Assembly (NCBI RefSeq): GCF_900107725.1
Contig: NZ_FNQO01000002.1
Coordinates: forward strand, 186,001-250,000
DNA: 64,000 nt
Source of the DNA: Microbulbifer marinus
GTDB lineage: Bacteria > Pseudomonadota > Gammaproteobacteria > Pseudomonadales > Cellvibrionaceae
Direction: 5' to 3'
In this document: positions 1 to 8,185 of the stretch, piece by piece
How the letters are laid out: each line of letters opens with the position of its first letter
Position numbering within the stretch: position 1 is the stretch's first letter
Program-made: the position numbers and the translations under genes
Notes under the pieces: model-generated
The model's input: only the letters and a program-made list of their open reading frames with translations
Database searches by the model: none
What the model was told of the DNA's origin: nothing

Positions 1-677
1 GCAAGCGTCTTGACATACAGAATGGTAAGGCAAAATGTGTAGTTAAAGTCTACAACACCGGAACAATTCAACTGCAAGGGGCAGATAGCAAGCTTAAAGA
101 GGCCCTTTCCCAAGCAAAAGAGGCGGTTGAAAATGAAGAAAACATTGGCGAAATGCTGCCTTTTGAGATTGAGAAATTTCCGCAAGTTCTTAAAGATACC
201 ATCCCAAACATAGATCCAATTATCGTTAGATTTATCGAGGAAGCAATTGTCACAATAAAGGCAGGGTCAAATCTAGGATGTGCTTTCCTTTTGGGCGGGG
301 CGTCAGAGAAAGCAATCTATCTTCTTATTGATGCATACACCAATGCGATAGAAGATGAGAAGATAAAAGAAAGATTTGTTAGTCGAACTTCAAAGAAATT
401 TATTTCTAAAGTTTTTGATGAATTTAAAGCTTCATGGAAAACCTCAACTAATAAACCACATGGCTATGGCTGGACTAATGATATTGAAATAAAAATCGAA
501 CAAATTTTCCAGTTCTGTCGAATTTGCCGAAACGAGGCCGGTCATCCTCACTTGCCACCGAATCTAGATAAGGGTGTTTTGCTCGCAAATATGGGGCAGT
601 TTGTAAAGTACATTGAAGACATGTATCAACTTATAAACTACTACAATGAAAATGCTGTGGACTTTGCAGCTGCATAA
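1..677 (+). CDS. HEPN-like cassette protein with TBP-like N-terminal segment (5' end outside window)
   Basis: The frame that ends at the TAA at 675-677 is open back to the window edge without a stop, so the gene starts upstream and about 224 residues are visible. The first visible part (around positions 27-125) reads VVKVYNTGTIQLQG followed by a lysine/alanine helix, like the small TBP-like domain in RNase HIII and RnlA-type proteins. The C-terminal half is helical and carries CRICRNEAGHP, an R-x4-H pattern typical of HEPN ribonucleases and DUF4145-like proteins. The gene is AT-rich and its stop lies inside an attC site, so it is an integron gene cassette. A HEPN nuclease or toxin role is inferred from the motif. 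It could instead be a non-catalytic DUF4145-like protein. Confidence 0.6.
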   Translation, partial: KRLDIQNGKAKCVVKVYNTGTIQLQGADSKLKEALSQAKEAVENEENIGEMLPFEIEKFPQVLKDTIPNIDPIIVRFIEEAIVTIKAGSNLGCAFLLGGASEKAIYLLIDAYTNAIEDEKIKERFVSRTSKKFISKVFDEFKASWKTSTNKPHGYGWTNDIEIKIEQIFQFCRICRNEAGHPHLPPNLDKGVLLANMGQFVKYIEDMYQLINYYNENAVDFAAA

Positions 678-767
678 CAATCGCAGGCAGTATACTCCGG
701 CCCCTATCGGGGCCTCCGTGGGACGGCCTACGCTACGCTCCGGCGGCCCCTGCTGCGGGCGTTAGGT
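672..767 (+). other. attC site (integron cassette recombination site)
   Basis: The site runs from GCATAAC (672-678, overlapping the stop codon) to GTTAGGT (761-767). The inner arms pair as CGCAGGCAG with CTGCTGCG, leaving one unpaired G as in real attC sites. A further stem-forming stretch with GCTACGCTCCGGC lies in the middle. At 96 nt it is within the usual attC size range. It separates the HEPN-like and HNH cassettes. Confidence 0.85.
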
Positions 768-781
768 GAATAGAGGTAGTT

Positions 782-1399
782 ATGGAGTTTTACGATTGGT
801 TGATTGAGCAAGGGCGCTCACCAAAAACGGCGAAAAATTATTCAGCTCCTTTGTCCGGCAAGCTCTCTGCTCATGCAGCTTTAATTGAACACTCATCATT
901 TGATCATAGTCAGCTTGCATCAGATGCGCGATTTAAAGCTTACTGCGAGAAGCACGACGAGTCAGGATATTTGTACGAACTGAACAAGCGTGGCAAAGAC
1001 ATGTATCGACGCGCACTCGTTATGTATTCCGAGTTTGTTCTTTCCTGTACCAAGCACGATTTTTTTCAAGAGTTCGAGCAAAGAGTATCAAAGGCCAAAA
1101 AAGACACTAAAGAAAGCCGTCAAAAGCGGTTAAAAAGTGCGGCGAAAAAGCCAAAGAAATCTACCGCCACAATCGAAGTCTTTGACCGGAATCCAGATGT
1201 CGTTGCAGAGGTTCTCCTTAGAGCAAATGGTAACTGTGAATGCTGCAATATGCCCGCACCTTTCACTCGCAAATCCGACAATACGCCATATTTAGAAGTA
1301 CATCATACAGTTCCCCTAGCTAAAGGCGGAGATGACACTGTTGAGAATGCGCAAGCACTATGCCCGAATTGCCATAGAGAGAAACATTATGGCGTTTAG
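782..1399 (+). CDS. HNH endonuclease (cassette gene)
   Basis: This 205-residue protein has a C-terminal HNH nuclease domain of McrA/5-methylcytosine-type layout. CECC at about residue 152 and CPNC near 194 give the two zinc-binding cysteine pairs. The catalytic core reads LEVHHTVPLAKGG, followed by the asparagine in ENAQALCPNCHR. The N-terminus (FYDWLIEQGRSPKTAKNY) resembles the SAM-like core-binding fold of tyrosine recombinases and restriction enzymes. A lysine-rich linker (about 104-126) joins the halves. The ATG lies 15 nt after the attC end, as expected for a cassette. The likely role is a DNA nuclease, perhaps defence-related; its target cannot be read from sequence. Confidence 0.85.
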   Translation: MEFYDWLIEQGRSPKTAKNYSAPLSGKLSAHAALIEHSSFDHSQLASDARFKAYCEKHDESGYLYELNKRGKDMYRRALVMYSEFVLSCTKHDFFQEFEQRVSKAKKDTKESRQKRLKSAAKKPKKSTATIEVFDRNPDVVAEVLLRANGNCECCNMPAPFTRKSDNTPYLEVHHTVPLAKGGDDTVENAQALCPNCHREKHYGV

Positions 1400-1927
1400 T
1401 TCACAAAACAAGGCGCTCAAATTCGTTACGGCCACGAACGACGTGACCTCCACCGGGCAGCCACTGCTTCGCAGAGATTACCGTTTAGCTTGATGTTTGT
1501 GACATTCAAAATAATCCGAGGCTATTCGCATGGCTTCTAACCCAAAATAAATAGGGCAAGAATGATATTCTGACACGACAGTAAATATCTGAAGCCAAAT
1601 CAAAAACTTACTCAACCCCAATTATTTCGAAACTTGCTACATCAATCTTGGTGGCTCATGACGAACATGACATGAATCGCGGCAATTGTCGCGAATAATT
1701 TTGTGCGTCCGTAAGCCACTCACAGCGCCAATCGACGCAAGTATTTCCTCACCCGCTATCGCCCACCGATTCTCGCAGGCCGCATCATCAATAGTCCTAT
1801 CTGGGTAATCCCCACCTCGGGAGGCTTTTTCCGCCACATAATTTGCCGCCGCTGTCGATCGCCGACTACCTGATGCGACTATTGGATACCAAAACAATCC
1901 ATCGTTGGCTGTAACCGAGGAAATACC
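1400..1927. other. Non-coding stretch with degenerate attC-like remnant
   Basis: No convincing gene lies here. Just after the HNH stop, ACAAAAC (1403-1409) and AAGGCGCTCAAATTCGTTACG (1410 onward) resemble the left arm of Vibrio/Shewanella-type attC sites. The expected matching right arm is absent; the nearest candidate end is GTTTAGC at 1483-1489. I read this as an eroded attC that ends the left cassette cluster. I see nothing recognisable from about 1500 to 1927. Confidence 0.4.
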
Positions 1928-2329
1928 ATGTCCAGAAAGATGTTCGTAAACCTGCCCGTTGCCGATTTAGGGAAATCTATCGAGTTTTTCTCCCGGCTCG
2001 GGTTCGAGTTCAACCCCAAGTTCACCGATGACACCGCAACCTGCATGATCGTCGGCGAAAGCAACTTTGTCATGCTGCTCACCCGCGAGAAGTTCCTCAG
2101 CTTCACGCCCGGTCTAGAGATCTGCGACACTAACAAGAGCACCGAGGTACTGGTGTGCCTTTCCGCGGAGAGCCGCGCCGAGGTGGATGGGCTGCTTGAC
2201 AAGGCAGTTGCGGCGGGAGGTAGTAGTTTTCGCGAGCCCGAGGACTACGGCTTCATGTACGGCCGCTCATTCCGGGATCTGGATGGACATATCTGGGAGA
2301 TTATGTGGATGGATCCCGCTGCGGGATAA
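1928..2329 (+). CDS. VOC family protein (glyoxalase/bleomycin-resistance fold)
   Basis: This 133-residue protein has one vicinal-oxygen-chelate unit. FVNLPVADLGKSIEFFSRLGF at the start is the classic first beta-alpha motif, and FRDLDGHIWEIMWMDP at the end supplies the usual late Glu metal-ligand position. The first conserved His is replaced (FVNLPV), so the metal site may be altered, as in many 'lactoylglutathione lyase-like' proteins without glyoxalase I activity. The ATG is preceded by a purine-rich stretch and the gene ends at a strong hairpin. The substrate is unknown. The fold call is firm. Confidence 0.88.
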   Translation: MSRKMFVNLPVADLGKSIEFFSRLGFEFNPKFTDDTATCMIVGESNFVMLLTREKFLSFTPGLEICDTNKSTEVLVCLSAESRAEVDGLLDKAVAAGGSSFREPEDYGFMYGRSFRDLDGHIWEIMWMDPAAG

Positions 2330-2346
2330 CGCTGTCTCACCGCGAC

Positions 2347-2377
2347 AAATAGGCGGCGACAGTGTCGCCGCCTATTT
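2347..2377. terminator. Perfect 14-bp palindromic hairpin between convergent genes
   Basis: The arms AAATAGGCGGCGAC (2347-2360) and GTCGCCGCCTATTT (2364-2377) are exact inverted complements around an AGT loop. The hairpin sits between the 3' ends of the VOC gene and the GST gene. The T-rich right end and A-rich left end fit a bidirectional intrinsic terminator with only a short U-tract. Confidence 0.75.
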
Positions 2378-2442
2378 CCTTCAACTAGCCCTACCGAGCG
2401 AGCGCAAGCCGCAGTGACGGCTGCCGTGGCAGGTCTTTTTCA

Positions 2443-3063
2443 TCAGGCCGTTGCCTCAAGTGCGTCATCTTTTTCCGTGGCGCGGCGATAGGCATCGCGC
2501 GCTGTGACCCGCTGCGCGTAGTCGACGAACTCGATGCGCTTTTCAATCGTGCCGAACTCCAATCCCCAGTTGAGCTGGGATCCCAGGTAGACATCGGCGG
2601 CGGTAAAGCGCTCGCCCGTTACATAGGTGTGACCCATAAACCAGTTGGACAGGTTGTCGAGCACTGCCGCGTAGCTGCCGTAGCCCACCATCATCTGCTT
2701 CTGCGCATCCGGCTCCACCCCGAATACCTTGAAGTCGGTAATCGCCGCCTCCAGTGGCCCGGCGGCAAAGATCAGCCAGCGGTAGTAGCTGGCGCGCTCT
2801 TCGGGCAGCGGTGCCAGTCCCGCCTGCGGGAAGGCTTCCGCCAGATAGGCACAGATGGCTGCAGCCTCGGTCACCACCTGGTCGCGGTGCACGATGGCCG
2901 GCACTTTGCCCATCGGGTTGATCTTCAGGTAGGCGGGTGACTTGATGCTGCCACCGTATTCGAGAATCTCCGTGCGATAGGGCGCATTCACCTCCTCCAG
3001 CATCCAGCGTGTAGTACGGCCGCGGGATTGCGGGTTGGTATACAGAATTACTTCATCGTTCAT
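2443..3063 (-). CDS. Glutathione S-transferase family protein
   Basis: This 206-residue protein has a thioredoxin-like N-terminal half (VILYTNPQSRGRTTRWMLEE, then INPMGKVPAIV with the cis-proline, then TEAAAICAYLAEAF with the Glu-Ser/Ala glutathione-binding turn). A helical C-terminal half follows, ending with the GERFTAADVYLGSQL N-capping motif. The active residue is probably the Ser in the NPQSRG loop. It is cytoplasmic and expected to conjugate glutathione to electrophiles. It is transcribed divergently from a YafY-type regulator 119 nt away, which suggests that regulator may control it. Confidence 0.92.
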   Translation of the reverse strand: MNDEVILYTNPQSRGRTTRWMLEEVNAPYRTEILEYGGSIKSPAYLKINPMGKVPAIVHRDQVVTEAAAICAYLAEAFPQAGLAPLPEERASYYRWLIFAAGPLEAAITDFKVFGVEPDAQKQMMVGYGSYAAVLDNLSNWFMGHTYVTGERFTAADVYLGSQLNWGLEFGTIEKRIEFVDYAQRVTARDAYRRATEKDDALEATA

Positions 3064-3182
3064 AGCAGCTCTCCGTTGCTCTTCATTTCTCTTCGGTTGT
3101 TAGGACCTGTGACAGGAACGGGCGCACTGTAATTGTTAAATAGGCTATATTCCGCCCTAATAAATTTTGCGGGATGCAAGTC

Positions 3183-4154
3183 ATGTCGAATCCGACGACA
3201 CGGGTGCTGGCACTGCTGGAGCTGCTGCAGATCCACGGCAACGCCAGTGGCAGCGAACTGGCGCAGATGCTCGGCGTGGACGGCCGCACGCTGCGTCGCT
3301 ACATCGCGACCCTTGAGGAGATCGGCATTCCACTGACGGCCGAGCGCGGGCGCCACGGCGGCTATCGGTTGGTGTCTGGCTACAAGCTGCCGCCGATGAT
3401 GTTCACCAACGAGGAGACGCTGGCCATCTCCCTTGGCCTGCTCGCGGCGCGCAGCCTCAGTGTGGGCGAGGTCTCCACCGCCGTCGCCAGTGCCCAGGCC
3501 AAACTCGAACGGGTCATGCCGCAGAAGCTGAAACAGCAACTGCGCGCGCTCGGTGATAGCGTCACCCTGGACCTGGTGCCGACGGAGGCGCCGGACAGTG
3601 TCACGCTGGCAACCCTGGCGGCCGCCACCCAAAATAGATGCCGCACTGTGTTCGACTACACCGGCGGTAGCAGTAACGGTAACGCTGAAGGTAAAGAGAG
3701 TACGACGCGGCGCGAGTTCGACCCTTATGGCTTGGTGTTCCGCCGCGGTCGCTGGTACGCGGTGGGCCACTGCCATCTGCGCGCAGATCTCCGCACCTTT
3801 CGCCTCGACCGCATGCAGCAGTTGCGTCGACTGGAGGTCCCTTTCCAACGGCCGCAGGATTTCGACGCTGCCGCCTATCTCACCAGCAGTTTTGCCAGCA
3901 TGGATTCGGGCATTGAAGTGGAGCTGTTGCTGCATACGGACCTGGCGAATGCCAGCGCCGTACTCGGCGACGAGCTGGGCCTGCTAACTCCCAAAGGCGA
4001 TGCGGTGTTATGGCGCGCACACACCGGCTGCCTGAACTGGTTCGCCGCGCAGCTGGTGCGACTGCCATTTACCTTCGAGATTCTCACGCCGTCAGACCTC
4101 AGGGCCGAGTTGCGCCGCCAGGCGGAAAGACTTCTGGCCATATCGACGGCTTAA
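3183..4154 (+). CDS. YafY family transcriptional regulator (HTH plus WYL domain)
   Basis: The protein is 323 residues from the ATG at 3183. An upstream in-frame ATG at 3174 adds three residues, but MSNPTTRVLALLELLQ is the normal family start. The N-terminal DeoR-type winged helix (about 1-65) has SGSELAQMLGVDGRTLRRYIATLE as recognition region and GRHGGY as wing. A WYL domain follows (about 135-225, core REFDPYGLVFRRGRWYAVGHC) with an arginine-rich ligand-binding stretch FRLDRMQQLRRL, then a WCX-like C-terminus. WYL regulators sense small ligands or nucleotides. The divergent GST gene is the obvious local target by position only. Confidence 0.92.
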   Translation: MSNPTTRVLALLELLQIHGNASGSELAQMLGVDGRTLRRYIATLEEIGIPLTAERGRHGGYRLVSGYKLPPMMFTNEETLAISLGLLAARSLSVGEVSTAVASAQAKLERVMPQKLKQQLRALGDSVTLDLVPTEAPDSVTLATLAAATQNRCRTVFDYTGGSSNGNAEGKESTTRREFDPYGLVFRRGRWYAVGHCHLRADLRTFRLDRMQQLRRLEVPFQRPQDFDAAAYLTSSFASMDSGIEVELLLHTDLANASAVLGDELGLLTPKGDAVLWRAHTGCLNWFAAQLVRLPFTFEILTPSDLRAELRRQAERLLAISTA

Positions 4155-4385
4155 TTGATATGAATATTGCAGAGTGAGGCGACCGAAATTTACTCGCGCC
4201 TACTAGTTGGACAATCTCCAGTGCAATTCACATTCGCCCTGGCGATCATGGATTGCATTCGCGACAGCTTTTGCTTAAATAGCGGACGCAAACAAAAATA
4301 AAAACTGAAGCGAAACTGGCGGAAACTAGCTTCCATCGCAGTATCGCTTCGCAAACCGGAAGCCCGCCTATGCCACTTGGCAGCA

Positions 4386-4582
4386 CTAAGCCCGGCCTTC
4401 TCGGTATCGATTCCCACGCGCGAAATGCACCGGCAGCACGTACAGCAACTCAAAGCTCGCTATAATCCGAACGCAGAAAGACTATGCCCAAAATGCGGCA
4501 ACCAGATGATCAAGCGCACAAGCTAACGAGGAGCAAATGCGGGCAAGCAGTTCCGGGCTGCTCCTCGTATCCGAACTGCATA
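4386..4582 (+). pseudogene. Decayed 3' end of a nuclease-type gene with C4 zinc finger
   Basis: One frame (0) reads SIPTREMHRQHVQQL, then CPKCGNQMIKRTS, then a TAA at 4524-4526. Beyond that stop the same frame continues as RGANAGKQF. After a one-base loss near 4554-4558, another frame gives CSSYPNC (4559-4579). Joined, these form a complete topoisomerase-type C4 zinc finger (CPKCG...GANAGKQFWGCSSYPNC), the usual C-terminal tail of NERD-domain and restriction-like nucleases. One nonsense change and one frameshift are enough to explain it. No intact upstream coding part is visible between 4155 and 4385, where I see nothing else. Confidence 0.7.
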
Positions 4583-4658
4583 ACAGTTCAGAACATCGCC
4601 TGATCAAATTAACAGCATAGAAATCAGGCACCTGTAACCAACAGACTCAATCACATAA

Positions 4659-5477
4659 ATGCAGAAAATATTTACAAACCCCGTTTACCAGTTCTTCGTC
4701 AACATTTCCCCCTGGGCAGTGATCTTTCTGCTAGCCACCTCCTGGGACCCGCTATTCGATCCCGCTCCTGAAAGAGCGAGCCTTACCCCCTTGACTGGCA
4801 CTATCCAGCGTATTGGCAAGAGCAGCGGTGTGGTGAATACCGATAGCGGCCGCGTGGATGTTAAGTATGAGTGCCTGTGTAATTACAGCTGGAGCGAAAA
4901 GCTATTTGAGAAGGGCATGCCATTTACCGCGCTAGGCCAGCCCAAAGGAAATGGCTACTACCTATGGGATCTGCAGGTAGACGGGCGCGAACTCCTGTCT
5001 TACGACAGCAAGGCACCCAAGTTGCTGGAACGCCGCGAGCGGGCGCTGACTTACGTTGTGCCGGCGTTGATCCTATTCGCACTGCTGTCGATTCAGCTTG
5101 CCGTCCAGACCCTGCGCAACCGCCGCCTGGAAAAGAGCAAGAAGCCGCTCTACCCGCTGCTGGACCGGCTGTACGACCAGGAAAAGAGCGATGAAGAGCG
5201 CCTGTCTGTACTGCCGAAGATTCTCGAGTTCGATCCGGAAGATACGCTCGGCCCGCTCGAGTTTATGGCCACACAGAACACCAACAGCGAGCAATTCCTC
5301 ACACGGCTTGGCACCGAACTCGGCAAGCTGTGGAGCGCACTGGATATTGAGGAACTGGAAAGCATCACCCTGGTTCAGCCCGCCGCCAAGCGCGCCGCCA
5401 TGGAAATCCTCAAGAACCGGGCGCCGGCATTGAACACCGAGCTGGATGCCATAGGGGCGCTGAAGTTGGGCCACTGA
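4659..5477 (+). CDS. Membrane protein of unknown function
   Basis: This 272-residue protein belongs to no family I recognise. It has two hydrophobic segments, near residues 12-28 (FFVNISPWAVIFLLATSW) and 130-150 (ALTYVVPALILFALLSIQLAV). About 100 residues between them would face the periplasm. That loop has two close cysteines (YECLCNY) and a small beta-rich region around LTGTIQRIGKSSGVVNTDSG, reminiscent of an OB-like or cold-shock-like strand set. The C-terminal 120 residues are charged, cytoplasmic and helical. It is followed after 92 nt by the methyltransferase-like gene on the same strand. Confidence 0.7.
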   Translation: MQKIFTNPVYQFFVNISPWAVIFLLATSWDPLFDPAPERASLTPLTGTIQRIGKSSGVVNTDSGRVDVKYECLCNYSWSEKLFEKGMPFTALGQPKGNGYYLWDLQVDGRELLSYDSKAPKLLERRERALTYVVPALILFALLSIQLAVQTLRNRRLEKSKKPLYPLLDRLYDQEKSDEERLSVLPKILEFDPEDTLGPLEFMATQNTNSEQFLTRLGTELGKLWSALDIEELESITLVQPAAKRAAMEILKNRAPALNTELDAIGALKLGH

Positions 5478-5569
5478 CCAGCAACAGGGACGAACTGGTC
5501 TTCCAGCTCAATGGCAGTGTCCGCACCAACTCCGCGCCCATTATTCGATCACCTCAGGACGAATCAACG

Positions 5570-6298
5570 ATGTCCCTATTGTTTGAAGAAATTGACAGCC
5601 AGCCCTCACCGTTGGGTGAGATCTCCCTGCGCAGGCGACGCATTCCCGCGCTTGGCGATAGGGACATTTATGAAGTGAAGCTCGGCGAAGAGTTTTTAAT
5701 GTCGAGCATGTTTGTTGAGGCTGAAGAGGCTCTGTCGTCTCTTGGCCTGGCAGCAGTACAGGGCGACAAGCTCAGTGTTGTTGTTGGTGGGTTGGGCCTG
5801 GGTTATACCGCCGTGGCAGCATTAAGGGACGAACGAATTGCTGAGCTGCTAATTGTTGAGGCTCTGGATACGGTTATCGGTTGGCATAGAGATGAGCTTG
5901 TCCCCCTCGGCAAGGTTCTCAACGCGGATGCACGCAACCGCTATGTGCACGGCAGCTTCTTCGATCTGGCCACCGCCCCACATACGGGCTTTGATCTGGA
6001 CAGCGCAGGCAAAAAGTTCGATGCCATTCTGTTGGATATCGACCATTCGCCGACCGAATTCCTGAATGCAGCCAACGCGGGCTTTTATAGCACCGAAAAC
6101 CTAGCGCTGATGGCAGAGCAGCTGAAGCCCAAGGGCGTATTTGCGATGTGGTCGCAGAACCTGCCGGAAGAAAGCTTTGAGGCTTTATTAAAGACCGTCT
6201 TTGAGACCGTCAATTCCCATGTGATCTCTTTCTATAACCCGTTTCTCAATGGCGAATCTACGAATTCTGTTTATGTTTGTGTAAAAGGGGCCGCCTGA
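5570..6298 (+). CDS. Spermidine synthase-like class I methyltransferase-fold protein
   Basis: This 242-residue protein has the Rossmann motif VVVGGLGLGYTAVAAL (about residues 70-85), an acidic end of strand 2 (LLIVEAL), and the motif FDAILLDIDHSP, all typical of the polyamine-synthase-like group of SAM methyltransferases. It lacks the usual N-terminal beta hairpin of true spermidine synthases, so aminopropyl transfer is uncertain and a small-molecule methyltransferase is equally possible. The start at 5570 has AGGACG upstream at suitable spacing. The context does not define a pathway. Confidence 0.8.
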   Translation: MSLLFEEIDSQPSPLGEISLRRRRIPALGDRDIYEVKLGEEFLMSSMFVEAEEALSSLGLAAVQGDKLSVVVGGLGLGYTAVAALRDERIAELLIVEALDTVIGWHRDELVPLGKVLNADARNRYVHGSFFDLATAPHTGFDLDSAGKKFDAILLDIDHSPTEFLNAANAGFYSTENLALMAEQLKPKGVFAMWSQNLPEESFEALLKTVFETVNSHVISFYNPFLNGESTNSVYVCVKGAA

Positions 6299-6541
6299 CT
6301 CACCGGTACAGCAACCCCCAAGCTCTTGCCCTAACTGACCCCTAGGTAGCACCGAGCCGGCGCTGACCTGAAACACGCCACGCATAGTTTGCCGCCCTGC
6401 TGTATGATTTTTATACATTCTCCTCGACACGCTGCCCGCAACTCCTTATAGTGCGCGGCCCGCCGTACGCTTCCGGCATGGCGGGCCTCATCGATGACCC
6501 TCATCAGAAATACCCACCTCCAAGCTCCCGGGAACACGCTC

Positions 6542-8149
6542 TTGATCACCACCGCGAACATCACCATGCAGTTCGGTGCCCAGCCGCTGTTTGAGAACAT
6601 CTCTGCCAAGTTCGGCAATGGCAACCGCTACGGCCTGATCGGGGCCAATGGCTGCGGCAAGTCCACCTTTATGAAGATCCTGAGCGGGGCGCTGGCGCCG
6701 ACCGCCGGCAATGTGTCCATGGAACCCGGCTGCACCCTGGGTATCCTGAGCCAGGACCAGTTCGCGTTCGAGGAGTACACCGTGGTGGACGCGGTGATCA
6801 TGGGTGATACGCGCCTGTGGGAGATCAAGCAGGAGCGCGACCGCATCTACTCGCTGCCGGAGATGAGTGAGGAAGACGGCATGCGCGTGGCGGAGCTGGA
6901 GGTGCAGTTCGCGGAGCTGGACGGCTACAGCGCCGAGAGCCGCGCGGGCGAGATCCTGCTAGAGGCCGGTATCGAGGAATCCCTGCACTTCGGCCTGATG
7001 AAACAGGTGGCGCCGGGCTGGAAGCTGCGGGTGCTGCTGGCGCAGGCGCTGTTTGCGGATCCCGACATCCTGCTGCTGGACGAGCCGACCAACAACCTGG
7101 ATATCCACACCATCCACTGGCTGGCGGAAGTGCTGAACCAGCGCCGCAGCACCATGATCATCATCTCGCATGACCGTCACTTCCTGAATCAGGTGTGCAC
7201 CCATATGGCGGACATCGATTACGGTGAGCTGCGCATCTTCCCCGGCAACTACGACGATTTCGTCGCGGCCTCCACGCTGATCCAGGAGCAGCTGCACGCG
7301 GAAAACGCGAAGAAGTCGGCCGAGCTGGAAGAGCTGCAGTCGTTCGTAAACCGCTTCTCCGCCAACGCGTCCAAGGCCAAGCAGGCCAGCTCGCGGGCGA
7401 AGAAGATGGAGAAGATCAAGCTGGAAGAAATCAAACCTTCAAGCCGGGTAAAACCCTACATCACCTTCCAGCAGAGCAAGAAATTGCACCGGCAGGCGCT
7501 GACACTGGAAGACCTGTCCCACGGCTTCGACGGCGAGCAGTTGTTTGCCGGTGGCGAGATGATCCTGGAAGCCGGCGCGCGCCTGGCGGTGATTGGCGAG
7601 AACGGCGTGGGCAAGACCACTCTGCTGCGCTGCCTGGTGGACGAGCTGCAGGCCAACAGCGGCGTGGTGAAATGGTCGGAGAATGCCGCTATCGGTTACT
7701 GCCCGCAGGACGCCAGCGCGGACTTCGACAACGACCTCACCATCTTCGAGTGGATGTCACAGTGGCGCCAGCCCAAGCACGACGACCTGACCGTGCGCGG
7801 CATGCTCGGCCGCCTGCTGTTTACCGCGGACGACGCCAACAAGAAGGCGCGGGTGTGTTCCGGTGGCGAGAAGAATCGCCTGCTGTTCGGCAAGCTGATG
7901 ATGATGGACACCAACGTGCTGATCATGGACGAGCCCACCAACCACCTGGACATGGAATCCATCGAGGCGCTGAACAAGGCGCTGTCCCAATACGAGGGCA
8001 CCCTGATCTTCGTCAGCCACGACCGCCAATTCGTATCCTCGCTGGCCACCCGGGTACTGGAGATCAAGGACAACCAACTGATCGACTTCCAGGGCACCTA
8101 CGACGAGTACCTGGCGGACCGTGCGAGAACGGAAGCCCAAGCAGCCTGA
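6542..8149 (+). CDS. ybiT: ABC-F ATPase, YbiT type
   Basis: The soluble protein has two ABC domains and no membrane segment. The first has GANGCGKST and [10 protein letters not shown], but its signature loop reads [16 protein letters not shown] instead of LSGGQ, a hallmark of YbiT. The second has [23 protein letters not shown] and MDEPTNHLD. The charged inter-domain linker (about 250-320) is the part that reaches the ribosomal P-site region in ABC-F proteins. I prefer the TTG at 6542 (535 residues, GGGAA upstream) because YbiT proteins start just before VTMQFG. The ATG at 6494 would add 16 unrelated residues. The probable role is resolving stalled translation on ribosomes. Confidence 0.93.
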   Translation: MITTANITMQFGAQPLFENISAKFGNGNRYGLIGANGCGKSTFMKILSGALAPTAGNVSMEPGCTLGILSQDQFAFEEYTVVDAVIMGDTRLWEIKQERDRIYSLPEMSEEDGMRVAELEVQFAELDGYSAESRAGEILLEAGIEESLHFGLMKQVAPGWKLRVLLAQALFADPDILLLDEPTNNLDIHTIHWLAEVLNQRRSTMIIISHDRHFLNQVCTHMADIDYGELRIFPGNYDDFVAASTLIQEQLHAENAKKSAELEELQSFVNRFSANASKAKQASSRAKKMEKIKLEEIKPSSRVKPYITFQQSKKLHRQALTLEDLSHGFDGEQLFAGGEMILEAGARLAVIGENGVGKTTLLRCLVDELQANSGVVKWSENAAIGYCPQDASADFDNDLTIFEWMSQWRQPKHDDLTVRGMLGRLLFTADDANKKARVCSGGEKNRLLFGKLMMMDTNVLIMDEPTNHLDMESIEALNKALSQYEGTLIFVSHDRQFVSSLATRVLEIKDNQLIDFQGTYDEYLADRARTEAQAA

Positions 8150-8159
8150 TCCCTTCGCA

Positions 8160-8185
8160 AGCCGGCTGTTAATCGACAGCCGGCT
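8160..8185. terminator. Perfect 10-bp hairpin overlapping the exporter stop codon
   Basis: The arms AGCCGGCTGT (8160-8169) and ACAGCCGGCT (8176-8185) flank the loop TAATCG. The stop codon of the minus-strand ABC exporter (8169-8171) is in the hairpin and the ABC-F gene ends 11 nt before it. There is no U-tract on either side, so transcription end or RNA protection is likely but not certain. Confidence 0.6.

Noticed and set aside
1637-1897. 86-codon minus-strand frame between the HNH cassette and the VOC gene
   Set aside because: No ribosome-binding site, no family match and random-looking composition; treated as non-coding.
3060-3935. 291-codon open frame on the minus strand opposite the YafY regulator
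   Set aside because: The plus strand carries complete HTH and WYL motifs; the minus frame is a shadow.
6494-6541. ATG 6494 as start of the ABC-F gene
   Set aside because: The extra 16 residues lack family similarity, while TTG 6542 lies just before the conserved N-terminus with a GGGAA stretch upstream.
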